DNA from: an uncultured Lachnospiraceae bacterium | GTDB lineage: Bacteria > Bacillota > Clostridia > Lachnospirales > Lachnospiraceae | Direction of reading: 5' to 3' | NCBI GenBank assembly: GCA_905234245.1 | Contig: CAJOGN010000001.1 | Location: 62,001-126,000 of the forward strand | DNA: 64,000 nucleotides | Part shown: positions 10,233 to 20,896 of the stretch, piece after piece | Position numbering within the stretch: the stretch's first letter is position 1 | Layout: the number at the start of each line of letters is the position of its first letter | The notes under the pieces: model-generated | Seen by the model: the letters and a program-made list of their open reading frames with translations, nothing else | Databases searched by the model: none | Told to the model about the DNA's origin: nothing | Program-made: the position numbers and the translations under genes

Positions 10233-11120
10233 TTATAGTAATTTATCTCTGAATATGCTATAGTTCAGACTATTTTCATCAGGTATTGCGAATATTATAT
10301 TATCAAACTTATCTTTATATTCATCACACGCTTCTTTAAATGCTCTTGCAACTATTCCTACTGGATTTTGAAATACACCACATCCAAAAGCGCCTAGAAT
10401 TAAATTTCTAACACCATTATCTGCTGCTACTTCAAAAATTCTACACACACGTCTTTTCAGTGGAATATAATACTCTTTACTTAAAACAAAATTCTCTGAG
10501 CAAGCGTTCCCACGGCATCCACGAATATGTCTAATATCTGGTGCAGCACATGTTATAACATCAACCAATTTCTGGTCGAGTCTCTGTAATGGTTTAGATA
10601 ATTCAGATTTTTTCACAATTACAATATTTGGTGTATATATAATTGCATCCGTACCAATGGCTGCTTTACAGATGTCTTCAAATCCTAATAGTTGGTCAGT
10701 GTGCTTAAGAAGCTCATTTATCTTACAGTCATTCTTTCTGTAATAACGATTTTTATTTTTCTCTGTATTCAGTACAGGATACAGATTTGTACACCTACAA
10801 ATATCTTCTTCCTGTGCAGATATTCCTCTGGTTACGCCACCACCTGGAGAAGTTGGGGATGCAAAGTTTAAAATTGCAGTTCTCCCGTTTATAGTATTCG
10901 TAACTCTTAATGCCGCAGTGATTGTATCTTCTGCTGTTACAGAAATGATTCCATCTCCAGTTTGTTTAGAATTAAAGATTGGACGGTTCTCAGAATAGAA
11001 ATCAGTTTTTCTGATTGTATCCATAGTTCTTGCCCTTAAGTAATATGACCTTCTGATGCATCTTTGTGTATTATGAAATGCGAGTTTTCTTCTAAAAGTC
11101 TTTATATCAATCACGACCAA
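10233..11120 (-). CDS. microbial-type PARG-like protein (TIGR02452/DUF2263-like), copy 2
   Basis: NFASPTSPGGGVTRGISAQEEDICRCTNLYPVL; VITCAAPDIR; LILGAFGCGVFQNPVG. Confidence 0.88.
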   Translation of the reverse strand: MVVIDIKTFRRKLAFHNTQRCIRRSYYLRARTMDTIRKTDFYSENRPIFNSKQTGDGIISVTAEDTITAALRVTNTINGRTAILNFASPTSPGGGVTRGISAQEEDICRCTNLYPVLNTEKNKNRYYRKNDCKINELLKHTDQLLGFEDICKAAIGTDAIIYTPNIVIVKKSELSKPLQRLDQKLVDVITCAAPDIRHIRGCRGNACSENFVLSKEYYIPLKRRVCRIFEVAADNGVRNLILGAFGCGVFQNPVGIVARAFKEACDEYKDKFDNIIFAIPDENSLNYSIFRDKLL

Positions 11121-11237
11121 TTCCTCCTTCTTTTATAATTATACTAAGATAATATATCATTTTCTCACCTCAATTATTTGCGAATGTATTTATTTATGTG
11201 AGTAGACAATACTTTAAAACCTTATTCCAGAAAGGAA

Positions 11238-12485
11238 GTGTTTGTGATGAATTTAGTAATGAATAAAGAAAGATTTTCTGATATGGAAAATGCTTTCACA
11301 CGGTTAAAAGGAAATGACTCCGATGCATCTGCTCTAGGTGTACTGAGCTCCTCCTTAAGTAAAATAACTGGAAAGGCAATCACTGTTAATACAGTGTCTC
11401 CGCAAAATCAATCTCAAGAGTGTTTTGTAATGTCTGTGTATCCAGAGGAATCTGTTTTAGATAAATTAGTAACTGCTATTCTATCTGAAGAGAAGGATAG
11501 TGCCATCGCTAAAATCTGGAATGATACCACAAAATGGATTATTGAGATTGATACAAGAATCCTGAAAGACAAAGTAAATTTAACAGAGAAAGAATTAACC
11601 GCCCTTATTCTTCATGAGGTTGGTCATATTATCTATTCTAATAGTGTTCCCATGAAAATTGCAAAAATTGCAAGATTGGAGATTGCTAAGACGAATCTTG
11701 TGAATAAGCAGCTACTCAAGGATACTTTCTTTAGTAAGCTTTTGTATGTTCCTCTGTTAAATCTTTGTAATTCCACTAGGCATAAAGACTCTATGAAGAC
11801 TGAAATGAAAGCAGACAAATATGCTATGCAGTCTGGATATGGTAAAGATTTAGCTAGTGGCATTAATAAAATTATTGTATATGCTGGTAGTGAAACAACT
11901 CCAGATGAAGAGTTAAGTCAGCTAATGGGATTCTCTATAGATACTCTACAGTCTCTACAGAAAAGACAGAATAATATTGTAAGAAAGAACTTTGCTACCA
12001 TGATTAGTGCAACTCCTTCTAGATTTGCTAAGGGTGTTCTGAATAATATTCACACCTCTCTGTCTGGTAGTAATGATCCAAGAGCTACTGTTACTGAGGC
12101 TGTCAAGGATGAATTTATTAGTAATAAGATTAAGAAGATTACGGATGAATTCTATGCCTCTGAAGCATTCTTTAATAGAGTTCACAAGATGAAGAGAATT
12201 GATCCTGCTGAACTTGACTATATTGCACTTGAGCTAAATAATATTAAATCCAATGATGATAAGATGATGCTTGTCTCTTACATTTACAGTAAGCTAGACA
12301 TCATTGATTATTATATCGCATTGATTGATTCTAAGAATCCAAAGTATTCAGTACCTCATTCCCGTGAATCATTAGTACAAATGAAACAAAGACTAAATGA
12401 CTATCGTATCCAGGCTATTAATAGAAAGCTACCAGAAGTAAATTATGGTATTTCTATCCAGTGGCCTACCGGATATGAAGGGTAA
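11238..12485 (+). CDS. putative zinc metalloprotease (HExxH)
   Basis: 415 aa with LTALILHEVGHIIYSNS. Confidence 0.65.
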   Translation: MFVMNLVMNKERFSDMENAFTRLKGNDSDASALGVLSSSLSKITGKAITVNTVSPQNQSQECFVMSVYPEESVLDKLVTAILSEEKDSAIAKIWNDTTKWIIEIDTRILKDKVNLTEKELTALILHEVGHIIYSNSVPMKIAKIARLEIAKTNLVNKQLLKDTFFSKLLYVPLLNLCNSTRHKDSMKTEMKADKYAMQSGYGKDLASGINKIIVYAGSETTPDEELSQLMGFSIDTLQSLQKRQNNIVRKNFATMISATPSRFAKGVLNNIHTSLSGSNDPRATVTEAVKDEFISNKIKKITDEFYASEAFFNRVHKMKRIDPAELDYIALELNNIKSNDDKMMLVSYIYSKLDIIDYYIALIDSKNPKYSVPHSRESLVQMKQRLNDYRIQAINRKLPEVNYGISIQWPTGYEG

Positions 12486-12491
12486 TACTTT

Positions 12492-13193
12492 GTGGCTAGA
12501 ATAAAACAAATTCGAGGCAAACTGTATGATTCCGGGACAAAAAATAAATCATTCTTACAAGTAGCAAAAGATTTAAAACAACTCGGTATCAAGAATTACT
12601 ACTTCATGTTAGAGATAAAGGATCCATCTCTTATTAATGTGGACCCATATGCTCCAAATCTTACTATGGATGAAGTTAGTAGAATTCAGACCGAGTGTGT
12701 AAGAAATATATGGTATTACCTAAGAGAAGTTTGCAGAATTCCTTCTCAGGGTGGCGAACCAGTAATGTTTAAAGCTAACCGTGGTAACATAGCTCAAACT
12801 TGGTGCGTTATACACGGTATTGATTCATGGCTATGCCTCCCTCGTCAGCAAGGAAAGACGCAATCTATTCTAGCAGTATTTGCATGGGCATACTCATTTG
12901 GTACAAACGACTCCGTTTTTATCTTTATCAATAAAGATGGTGGAAACGCTAAAGAAAATCTACAGAGATTAAAAGACCAAATAGAATGTCTCCCTAAATA
13001 CTTACAGTTTGAACAGATATTAGAAGAAGATGAGACGACTGGTAAAGTAAGAGTAGTAAAAGCTACTAAGAATGCCACAATCATGAGGCATCCTATTACT
13101 AAAAATAAGATTGTCATAAAATCTAAAGCCACGTCCTATGAGAGCGCATTATCCCTTGCTCGCGGTTTAACTGCTAGCGTGGTCCACTTCGAT
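12492..13193 (+). CDS. terL: terminase large subunit, exon 1
   Basis: Walker A-like LPRQQGKTQS; ends ...ASVVHFD in Walker B; GTG start. Confidence 0.85.
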
Positions 13194-13519
13194 TTACTGT
13201 GACGATTATCCATTTTAGTATAAATGCAACATCCTTACTGTCTGACCAACATATGTAAAAGCATTGAGGAATAGAAAGTATAGAAATGATATAACGTCAC
13301 AATATAAATACTAATCTGGTTTGTCGAAGTAAAACTCCGTGAATTGCTGGGACCTGCTATCATAGCACAATCAGCAGCTAAGACTATTATGAGAATAGTA
13401 AAGTCCAACGACTAACGAAAAGCTACTTAATATAGTAGAACTGAGTAGAGTACACCTTGTGTGGAAGTGCGGAGCAACTATTATAGTTGAAGATATAGTC
13501 TAATCTTTATAGAGATATG
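13194..13519 (+). ncRNA. group I intron, terL intron 1
   Basis: Core AATTGCTGGGA/CAATCAGCAGCTAAG/TCCAACGACTA/GAAGATATAGTCTA; P1: exon CTTCGAT with IGS GTCGAAG (terminal U-G); splicing gives HFD|EPEFT. Confidence 0.85.
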
Positions 13520-13642
13520 GAGCCAGAATTTACTAATCATATAAAAACCATAGTAGAAAACTCTTATTCCACTTATGAAACAGCAGCCAGAAATGCTAAG
13601 AAAAATGGTGCTCTATATTGTAGAGCATTCAGTTGCACCCCT
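13520..13642 (+). CDS. terL: terminase large subunit, exon 2 (41 codons)
   Basis: EPEFTNHIKTIVENSYSTYETAARNAKKNGALYCRAFSCTP joins exon 3 GDLDTSFGQEA. Confidence 0.85.
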
Positions 13643-13918
13643 AAAAATCATTGGGGGTATAATCAGTAATGATTACATTAAAAACTCCTTTAATTGCTGG
13701 AAACTATTATTACAATACAATCAGCAGCCAAGTATATCATTAAGATATAAAGGTTCAACGACTATCAAAAGCCACCTATATGGTGAATCGAGTAGAGTAC
13801 ACTGTAACGTGGAAATGGGGAGCCCCTATTATAGGGTGAAGATATAGTCTAGACCTCATAGAGATATGAGGAAGTTCATAAGAGAACTGCATAGTGTTAT
13901 CTATGTGAAGATTTATTG
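13643..13918 (+). ncRNA. group I intron, terL intron 2
   Basis: P1 exon ACCCCT with IGS GGGGGT; conserved core; ends ..TTG|GGT GAT. Confidence 0.87.
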
Positions 13919-15226
13919 GGTGATTTAGATACCTCTTTTGGACAAGAAGCTCAGCAATTGCTAGCTGCTACTGCTAAGTGGACTGAAAAAATGTATGATA
14001 TGGCCTATGATCCATTTGATGACGAAAAGAACGAAGTTCTTAAGTATGTCAAAGATAATGGTAGTAATGGCATTGTCTACATTGAATATAGTTATAAGCA
14101 AATAGGATTGGACGACGAGTGGCTTCGTAATATGTATAATAAGATTAATAACCCACTCGTTGTTAAACGTGAGATTCTTCTTCAGAGATTGAGAGGTTCT
14201 AGTGAATCTCCATTTGAACAAGAAGACATTGAATATATTACGAGCTGTGTACAAAAACCAGTAGATGAATTATATCTACTAGAGCATTTTAGAATTGATG
14301 TATATGAACCATTAGAGAAGAAGATTCCATACCTGGTGGGGATTGACTGTTCCACAGGTACTAACTCGGATAATAATGCTATCACAATTATTAATCCATA
14401 TACTGAAAGACCTGTAGCAGAATTTAAATGCCCATATATAGGTGAAACTTTATTTGAAAAATTAATTGTAGAATTAGTACAGAAAGTAATCACAAGAGCA
14501 ATTGTAATTATCGAAAGAAACAGTGTAGGTGATTCTATCATAGACCACCTCATGAGTTCTTCCATTGCTCATAGATTATATTTCGATAAAAATAGGGATT
14601 TAGTCCAAGAGAATTTAAATGCCAGTAGTAAAGTCGAAAGCATGCTGAAAAAGCGTGGTGAGATGAAAAAATACTACGGTGTTTATACTGAGGGTGAATC
14701 CAGAAAAGATATGATGGCTATTCTTGTAAGAAGAGTAGCAGAATATAAAGAAGATTTCGTTACTGCAAATATTACAGAAGATATTTCTAGACTTGTCCAA
14801 ACAAGGTCGGGGAAGATCGAAGCCGCTTCGGGTTTTCATGATGACTCTATTATGTCGTATCTAATTGCGATGTATGTGTATTATCACGGAAATAATCTAC
14901 CTGCGTTCGGTTTTGTGAAAGGTAGTAAGGAAATCGAAAACCAGAATGAAGGAACCCGTACTTATGAGGATTTACAATATGCCGGTATTCTATCTCAGCA
15001 TGATGTGAATATCATAAAGAATCAAGAACTAGTTAGAAAAGAAAATGACTATGAAGCTCTTATGAGACAGGCCATTAGAAAATCTCAAGAAGAATCTATT
15101 GAATTGAGAAAGCGTGGTCTTACTCAGAATAAAGTGCTTGATTCTACTCCAGTTGAAATTATCGATGATACTTATGATACTGGAGAAATTGAACTTTCAT
15201 TCTTTGATGAGTTAAATGGATTTTAA
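13919..15226 (+). CDS. terL: terminase large subunit, exon 3 (nuclease domain)
   Basis: GDLDTSFGQEAQQL and VGIDCSTGTNSDNNAITI nuclease-type motif. Confidence 0.87.
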   Translation, partial: GDLDTSFGQEAQQLLAATAKWTEKMYDMAYDPFDDEKNEVLKYVKDNGSNGIVYIEYSYKQIGLDDEWLRNMYNKINNPLVVKREILLQRLRGSSESPFEQEDIEYITSCVQKPVDELYLLEHFRIDVYEPLEKKIPYLVGIDCSTGTNSDNNAITIINPYTERPVAEFKCPYIGETLFEKLIVELVQKVITRAIVIIERNSVGDSIIDHLMSSSIAHRLYFDKNRDLVQENLNASSKVESMLKKRGEMKKYYGVYTEGESRKDMMAILVRRVAEYKEDFVTANITEDISRLVQTRSGKIEAASGFHDDSIMSYLIAMYVYYHGNNLPAFGFVKGSKEIENQNEGTRTYEDLQYAGILSQHDVNIIKNQELVRKENDYEALMRQAIRKSQEESIELRKRGLTQNKVLDSTPVEIIDDTYDTGEIELSFFDELNGF

Positions 15227-15319
15227 ATATTTAAAGATGGGATAACTTCGGGTTATCCCATCTTATATTTTATAATTTTTAGCACAAATATGTAACTTAT
15301 CTTAAAGGAGGAAACACAG

Positions 15320-16996
15320 ATGTCTCTTCACGAAGATTATAAAAATCTAATAGAAATGGACAAAGAAATGGACTCCCATTTGAATATGCTTAATGAATTA
15401 AATGATAAGTCCATTACTGAAGTATATGGTTTAAATTTAATGATTAAGGATGTCTTGTCTAAATATACAAAAGAAGACGTTGATAATTTCACTGAAGAAG
15501 AAATTAATGATATTCTGGAGAAATCCTTCAGTGGATATGGTGAAAATGAAAATATTAAGAATATGAAAGCGAATCATCAGGGTAGTGAAGAATACCGTGA
15601 TAAACCATATTCTGAGTTTGCTAAGTTTGTCTTTAAGGACATTGTGGATTCCAATGAAACCATTAAAGACATGAAAGAAAAGAAAGAGCAGATTGGAGAA
15701 GAACTAAAGAATTTCTCCAATGATTATTTTAATTATGTAAATTCTCCCGAGTATAAAGAGAGAAAGCAAAAGAGGATTCAGGAGTTAAGAGAAAAAGCTG
15801 AGTCTGAAGAAGACCCCTCTGTGAAGAGTGATATTGAGCATATGCTGCATGTCTTAGAGAAATCTGAAGACCTGAGCTTCTTAATGGATCATATTGAAGA
15901 GAGAGGTCCAAAAGAGATTGATAATATTGCGAATGTATTCTTTGATAAAGAGCGTTCCTCTATTGTCATGAAGAAGTTTGCTTCTCGGATTGGAAAGTTT
16001 GGTTATAATCCTGGAGTATATAAGCATTTCTTTAATATTGAAGAGATGTTTTTGCCTGAGGAATATCATAAGTTTAATAACCTATTCTTATTCCATGTGA
16101 TGAGAACCATTTCTTTCATGGATGCTTATAATAAAGATGATAATCTCTATGTAAGCTCTATTCTAGTAAAGATTTATAATCTTATCTATCATAAGTATCC
16201 AACCAAAGAGCAAGAAAATGAATTCATTGATTACATCAAGGCATTTGATGATAAATTTGTTGAGAAGTGGTCTAATGAATTTGTGGAAAAGAATGTAACC
16301 GATCCAAATCATCCTGAGAGAATTAAGAAGGAAGCTGAAATCGATCAGAAGAATCGACTTATGCTAATCGCCCACCTACAGAATAGAGGAGTCAATCCCG
16401 ATACATCTCTGAGTACAGCTGAGCTTCGTCATATGCTAGATGAGGTTCTTGAAAAGGAACAGAAGGAAGAAGAGAAAAAAGAACCAGTACAAAAGGAAGA
16501 ATATAAGTCTTCTGATGTAACTCCTCTTACACCCTCTGAGGTTGTAGACGAACCTGAGGAAACTGATGAGGATGACATTGAAGAAGATGAAGACGATGAT
16601 GGCGAGATTTTCGTTGAAATCGAAGGTGAAGATTCTGAACTGGATGAAGAAGTTATCATCACTCCGACTTTATCTAAAGATGAACAGCGAGAAGCTTTCC
16701 AGAATTCTATTGAGCATAAGAAAGAATTAGATAATGAAATGAATGCTCAAGCTAGAGCAGAAATTACTGAAGAGAAAAAGGAATTTCTCGAAAGTGTGAA
16801 AGATGAGACTCCTGCATTAGTACAGAAAGATGTCTATGTGGATAGATATGGATACTATTACATGCAGGATGAAGAGTCTGATACTTACACTTATTACACA
16901 AGAGAAAACACCATCCATGAATCCGGTGTTTCTGAACTAACTGTACTTCAGTTAATGAACGCTGGTGTTCTAACTAAAGAAACTAGATATGTATAA
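15320..16996 (+). CDS. hypothetical protein, probably structural/morphogenetic
   Basis: 558 aa acidic ORF downstream of terL. Confidence 0.6.
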   Translation: MSLHEDYKNLIEMDKEMDSHLNMLNELNDKSITEVYGLNLMIKDVLSKYTKEDVDNFTEEEINDILEKSFSGYGENENIKNMKANHQGSEEYRDKPYSEFAKFVFKDIVDSNETIKDMKEKKEQIGEELKNFSNDYFNYVNSPEYKERKQKRIQELREKAESEEDPSVKSDIEHMLHVLEKSEDLSFLMDHIEERGPKEIDNIANVFFDKERSSIVMKKFASRIGKFGYNPGVYKHFFNIEEMFLPEEYHKFNNLFLFHVMRTISFMDAYNKDDNLYVSSILVKIYNLIYHKYPTKEQENEFIDYIKAFDDKFVEKWSNEFVEKNVTDPNHPERIKKEAEIDQKNRLMLIAHLQNRGVNPDTSLSTAELRHMLDEVLEKEQKEEEKKEPVQKEEYKSSDVTPLTPSEVVDEPEETDEDDIEEDEDDDGEIFVEIEGEDSELDEEVIITPTLSKDEQREAFQNSIEHKKELDNEMNAQARAEITEEKKEFLESVKDETPALVQKDVYVDRYGYYYMQDEESDTYTYYTRENTIHESGVSELTVLQLMNAGVLTKETRYV

Positions 16997-17071
16997 ATTT
17001 GATTAAAATCCTTAAAATTAACAATTGGATAATGGTAGCAATACCATTATCCAATTTTTTATCTAAATATA

Positions 17072-17818
17072 ATGGAAAGGAGGTTTCAATCTTCCATGTC
17101 AATATTTAGATCTGACGGGAATTTTATTTACTTAAATGCCCCATACTGTGAATTTTATATTCCAATGTATTATTTTGATACATCAAGAAGATTTGCAGAA
17201 GATTTAAGTGATAAAATTAACGTATTAGGTTTATTCAATGTGGGAATTTTTGAAAACGGAAAACTGAAAGAGATGAAAACATTAAATCTTCCCACTAGAA
17301 TAAATATATTTGTATATGATTCTGAATTAAGAGAAGTTGAAATGACGAATCATGAAGTCCTCCAGTGTAAAGTCGTAAAATACCTGAAAGATGCTAAGAT
17401 TATGCAATCTATGATTTTTGAGGATGAAGTAAACTCTAAAGAATATCTAAAGTTTATAACATCAGGAAGCCTCCCAAGAATTATTCCATATTCTAAAGCT
17501 GCTGAGATTTGGAGAAAGAATCAGGAGTTAAATGGAGTAAATTTTGGAGTTAGTTCATTATATCTTGAATTAATTCTTTCTGTTATGTTTAGAAACCCCA
17601 ATGATTTATCTCAGAAATTTGCAAAGATTGCATCTAATGATGGTGTTACTGACTATGATTATGCTGTGGCATCGATTCGTCAGATTTGCCAATATAATTC
17701 CACATTTACTGCATTAACATTTGAGGATATTGACTCAATGATTACTACTTCTCTGAATAAATCCAGAGAAAACGCTCCAGAAAGAGAGTCTCCATTAGAA
17801 CAAATAATTAAATTCTAA
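17072..17818 (+). CDS. hypothetical protein, possible neck/tail completion
   Basis: 248 aa ORF between TerL and tail sheath. Confidence 0.45.
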   Translation: MERRFQSSMSIFRSDGNFIYLNAPYCEFYIPMYYFDTSRRFAEDLSDKINVLGLFNVGIFENGKLKEMKTLNLPTRINIFVYDSELREVEMTNHEVLQCKVVKYLKDAKIMQSMIFEDEVNSKEYLKFITSGSLPRIIPYSKAAEIWRKNQELNGVNFGVSSLYLELILSVMFRNPNDLSQKFAKIASNDGVTDYDYAVASIRQICQYNSTFTALTFEDIDSMITTSLNKSRENAPERESPLEQIIKF

Positions 17819-17897
17819 GGATGAGACTGTATATTCTTTCTCAAGTACAATTAAGTACATTATATTAAAATTTATAGTCTTAAACGATTATGAATGA

Positions 17898-19844
17898 TTG
17901 ATTATTTCCAAAATTATAGAAAAGGAGTTGAGATACATGGCTCAGGAAGTACAAATCGTACCAAAGTATTTGCACTCACATGTTGAGACTTATATTAACG
18001 ATTATACAGAGTTTAACGACGAAGTCGCTCAGCCTGTAGACACAAATAGTAAGTTTATTTGCGTATTTAGTTCTCCTATGGGCATCGATAATACAATTAT
18101 CAAGAAGACCGATATTCGGGACTTCAAGAAAACGTATGGTGAGTCTGACTATAGTAAGTATGGTCAGCCTCTGATGATGCCAATTGCTATGCTATCTTCT
18201 GGTTCCGCAAGCTGCTACTGCATGCGTGTAATGCCTGATGACGCTTATGCTGCCAACTGCATTTTGTTCATGCTGTATAAGTTTGACGACACCACCGGTA
18301 AGATGGTTATTAAATACAGAGCTTCCTACATTGCTAAGGATGTCTTTAGCGATAGTAGCTTCTATAAGAATGCTAAGACTTTCAAGAAGCAGCTCCGTAT
18401 GTATGCTCAGTCTCTACGTACCGACGAACCTGATGCTGATGGTTTCTATCAGATGCCTATCGCTGTGTTCAGAATGGCTGGCCGTGGCGTATATGGTAAC
18501 AAGTATCGTTGGAGAATTGCTCGTAATGTTGATTATGAGCTGGAGTATGGTATTAAGATGTTCTCCTTTGAGGCTCTGAATACCATGAATGGTCTTGAGA
18601 AGGTTGCTACTTATGTTGGTGGTCTAGTCACCTCCCCCAAGTACAATGGCCTGACTCAGATCAATGACATCCTAGAGGATCAGGACACTGGTGCTGTTGT
18701 TATGGATGTCGAGGTTCTCGAGGATTCCGTCGAGGATCTATATGATCAGTTTGTAGAATTTGTCAATGGGCTAGATGAGAGTCTGCAGGATGAAATTCCT
18801 GACCTAGACTGCTTCGATCCCTTATTTGGCCGTAATGTTGGTGTTGACACTCTGTGTGGTAACATCGAGATTATCCCTGAGTCTACTTCTACTGATGATA
18901 TTTCTATCGACCGTGTTCAGGGTACCCAGCTTGCTGGTGGTGATGACGGTGCCTTTGGTTCCGAGAATCCCCAGGAAGTTTATACTGCTACCAACGCAGC
19001 TTACATTGCTGCTTTCGAGGGTAAGCTTGACCGGATGATTCTATCCACTCGTCGTACTCCTTGCGACGCTATGCTGGATGCTAACTATGCCTTCGAGGTT
19101 AAGGAAGTACTGGCTGACCTAGCCAATACTCGTGAGGATTGCCTGCTTTATCTGGATGCTGGTACTGAGACTACTCTGGCTCAGATCGACAACATCATTG
19201 AGCAGTATTCTATCTTCAACACCCGGAACATCTCCAAGGAGTTCCAGCATTATACCGTTAAGGATTATAAGACCAGGAAGCGTTGTGAGGTAACCACCAC
19301 ATTCTTCTTTGCACAGAATCTGTCTCGTCACAATCGTCAGCTCGGTTCTTATGTCCCATTTGTTAAGACCCGCGCTCAGCTGTACGGTCACATTAAGAAC
19401 AGCCTTGAGCCCATCATCGATGATATTGATATGGATATCAAGGAGAAGCTCTATAAGAACCGTATTAACTACTTTGAGTGCATTGAGGAGAATGTTTATC
19501 AGCGTGCATCTCAGAACACTGCACAGATGATTAACTCCGACCTCATGGAAGAGAACAACATGAACACCCTGTTCTTACTCAAGAAGCGTCTTGAGAGAGA
19601 CTGCTGGGATAATCTGTATGACTTTACCTCTGCAGATGATAGAGCTCGGTTCTCTGAGATTGAGGAAGCTAAGTTTGCTGATTGGCGTGGTAGCCGTGTT
19701 GATACTCTCTCCATTCGTTTCGATGTCAATGAATGGGAGATGGAGCGTTCTATCGTCCATTGTTATGTTGCAGTTCAGTTCCGTAATCTGATGAAGCGTG
19801 TTATCATCGAGATCGATGTTAATAAGCGCAACTTCTTAGGTTAA
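17898..19844 (+). CDS. probable contractile tail sheath protein
   Basis: 648 aa (start probably MAQEVQIVPKYLHSHVETYINDYTEF); sheath-like architecture, high-expression codon use, directly before tube-like ORF. Confidence 0.75.
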   Translation: MIISKIIEKELRYMAQEVQIVPKYLHSHVETYINDYTEFNDEVAQPVDTNSKFICVFSSPMGIDNTIIKKTDIRDFKKTYGESDYSKYGQPLMMPIAMLSSGSASCYCMRVMPDDAYAANCILFMLYKFDDTTGKMVIKYRASYIAKDVFSDSSFYKNAKTFKKQLRMYAQSLRTDEPDADGFYQMPIAVFRMAGRGVYGNKYRWRIARNVDYELEYGIKMFSFEALNTMNGLEKVATYVGGLVTSPKYNGLTQINDILEDQDTGAVVMDVEVLEDSVEDLYDQFVEFVNGLDESLQDEIPDLDCFDPLFGRNVGVDTLCGNIEIIPESTSTDDISIDRVQGTQLAGGDDGAFGSENPQEVYTATNAAYIAAFEGKLDRMILSTRRTPCDAMLDANYAFEVKEVLADLANTREDCLLYLDAGTETTLAQIDNIIEQYSIFNTRNISKEFQHYTVKDYKTRKRCEVTTTFFFAQNLSRHNRQLGSYVPFVKTRAQLYGHIKNSLEPIIDDIDMDIKEKLYKNRINYFECIEENVYQRASQNTAQMINSDLMEENNMNTLFLLKKRLERDCWDNLYDFTSADDRARFSEIEEAKFADWRGSRVDTLSIRFDVNEWEMERSIVHCYVAVQFRNLMKRVIIEIDVNKRNFLG

Positions 19845-19874
19845 TAGAATTTTTAGGAAAGGAGTTGAAATACA

Positions 19875-20822
19875 ATGCCAGATAAGATGACGTTCCAAAG
19901 TAATATTAAGACACATGATAAGGCCAACATCGATCAATATGCATTTTTCCTTGGTGGCCTGAACGTAACTAGACAGGCTCTAGAGCAGTATGATCCGCTG
20001 AAGACTGGCTTTGGTCGAATCTTCATGATCAGAAAGCCTCTGTTTGTTGATAAGCAGATTCCAACTAAGCTTGCTAAGTTTAAGCATGTTCTAGAGTATG
20101 CCAATATTGGTGTTGAAGGCCTCCAGAACATTACTCTGGATTCCAACCCTCTGACTGGTGGTTATACCAACCGGCAGATGGATATCCCGAATATTGCTAA
20201 GGATGACCAGACTAGCTTCACCATTAAGACTTATGAATTTAGTGGCTCCCTGATGAGAGAGGTCATTCAGTATTGGATTAACGGCGTTGCCGATATTCAG
20301 TCCGGCCTCAGCCATTACAATGGCGCCCAGATTCCTGTTTGCCAGGCTAATCAGACCGCAGAGTTTATCTATGTGGTAACTGACCAGACTGGTACCAATG
20401 TTGAGTATGCATGTCTGTTCGCAAACTGCATGCCTAGAGAAATTAAGCTAGACCAGTTCAACTACAGTGCTGGTGATCATAACCTGGTTCAGATGGATAT
20501 CGAGTTTACTTGTACTAGATACATGTCTCCTCAGATTAACAATCTGGCCCAGGGTCTGCTGGTTAAGTATGGCATTCTGATGAATAGCCTGAACTTCCAC
20601 TCCGGCATGAACTTCAACACTCTTATGCGTGATGGCACTGGTTCTACTTACAATGTGGAGACTGGTAAACTTACTAGAAGAGGCACTAGTGGTGATGAAG
20701 TCCTGGCTAATGAAGTCCAGCGTATTTCCGATCAGTATAATGCTTCTTATGCTGAGCTCAATAAGTATCCTCTACAGGGTAGAGCTGGCTACGAAAATGC
20801 CGGAGAGGTTGCTACACCTTAA
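19875..20822 (+). CDS. probable tail tube protein
   Basis: 315 aa; follows sheath; KSNIKTHDKANIDQYAFFLGG... Confidence 0.7.
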   Translation: MPDKMTFQSNIKTHDKANIDQYAFFLGGLNVTRQALEQYDPLKTGFGRIFMIRKPLFVDKQIPTKLAKFKHVLEYANIGVEGLQNITLDSNPLTGGYTNRQMDIPNIAKDDQTSFTIKTYEFSGSLMREVIQYWINGVADIQSGLSHYNGAQIPVCQANQTAEFIYVVTDQTGTNVEYACLFANCMPREIKLDQFNYSAGDHNLVQMDIEFTCTRYMSPQINNLAQGLLVKYGILMNSLNFHSGMNFNTLMRDGTGSTYNVETGKLTRRGTSGDEVLANEVQRISDQYNASYAELNKYPLQGRAGYENAGEVATP

Positions 20823-20858
20823 TAGTAACCATTCTTTAATTACTAATACAAAAATAAA

Positions 20859-20896
20859 TAACCCATGTGGATTTTTTCCACATGGGTTATTTTTTA
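20859..20896. terminator. bidirectional terminator between convergent tube and portal genes
   Basis: AATAACCCATGTGGATTTTTTCCACATGGGTTATTTTTT. Confidence 0.85.

Noticed and set aside
13575-13847. 90-aa ORF MKQQPEMLRKMVLY...
   Set aside because: Out-of-frame reading across terL exon 2 and intron 2.
18238-18579. Overlapping ORF within the tail sheath gene
   Set aside because: Alternative frame in a codon-biased gene; no ribosome-binding site.
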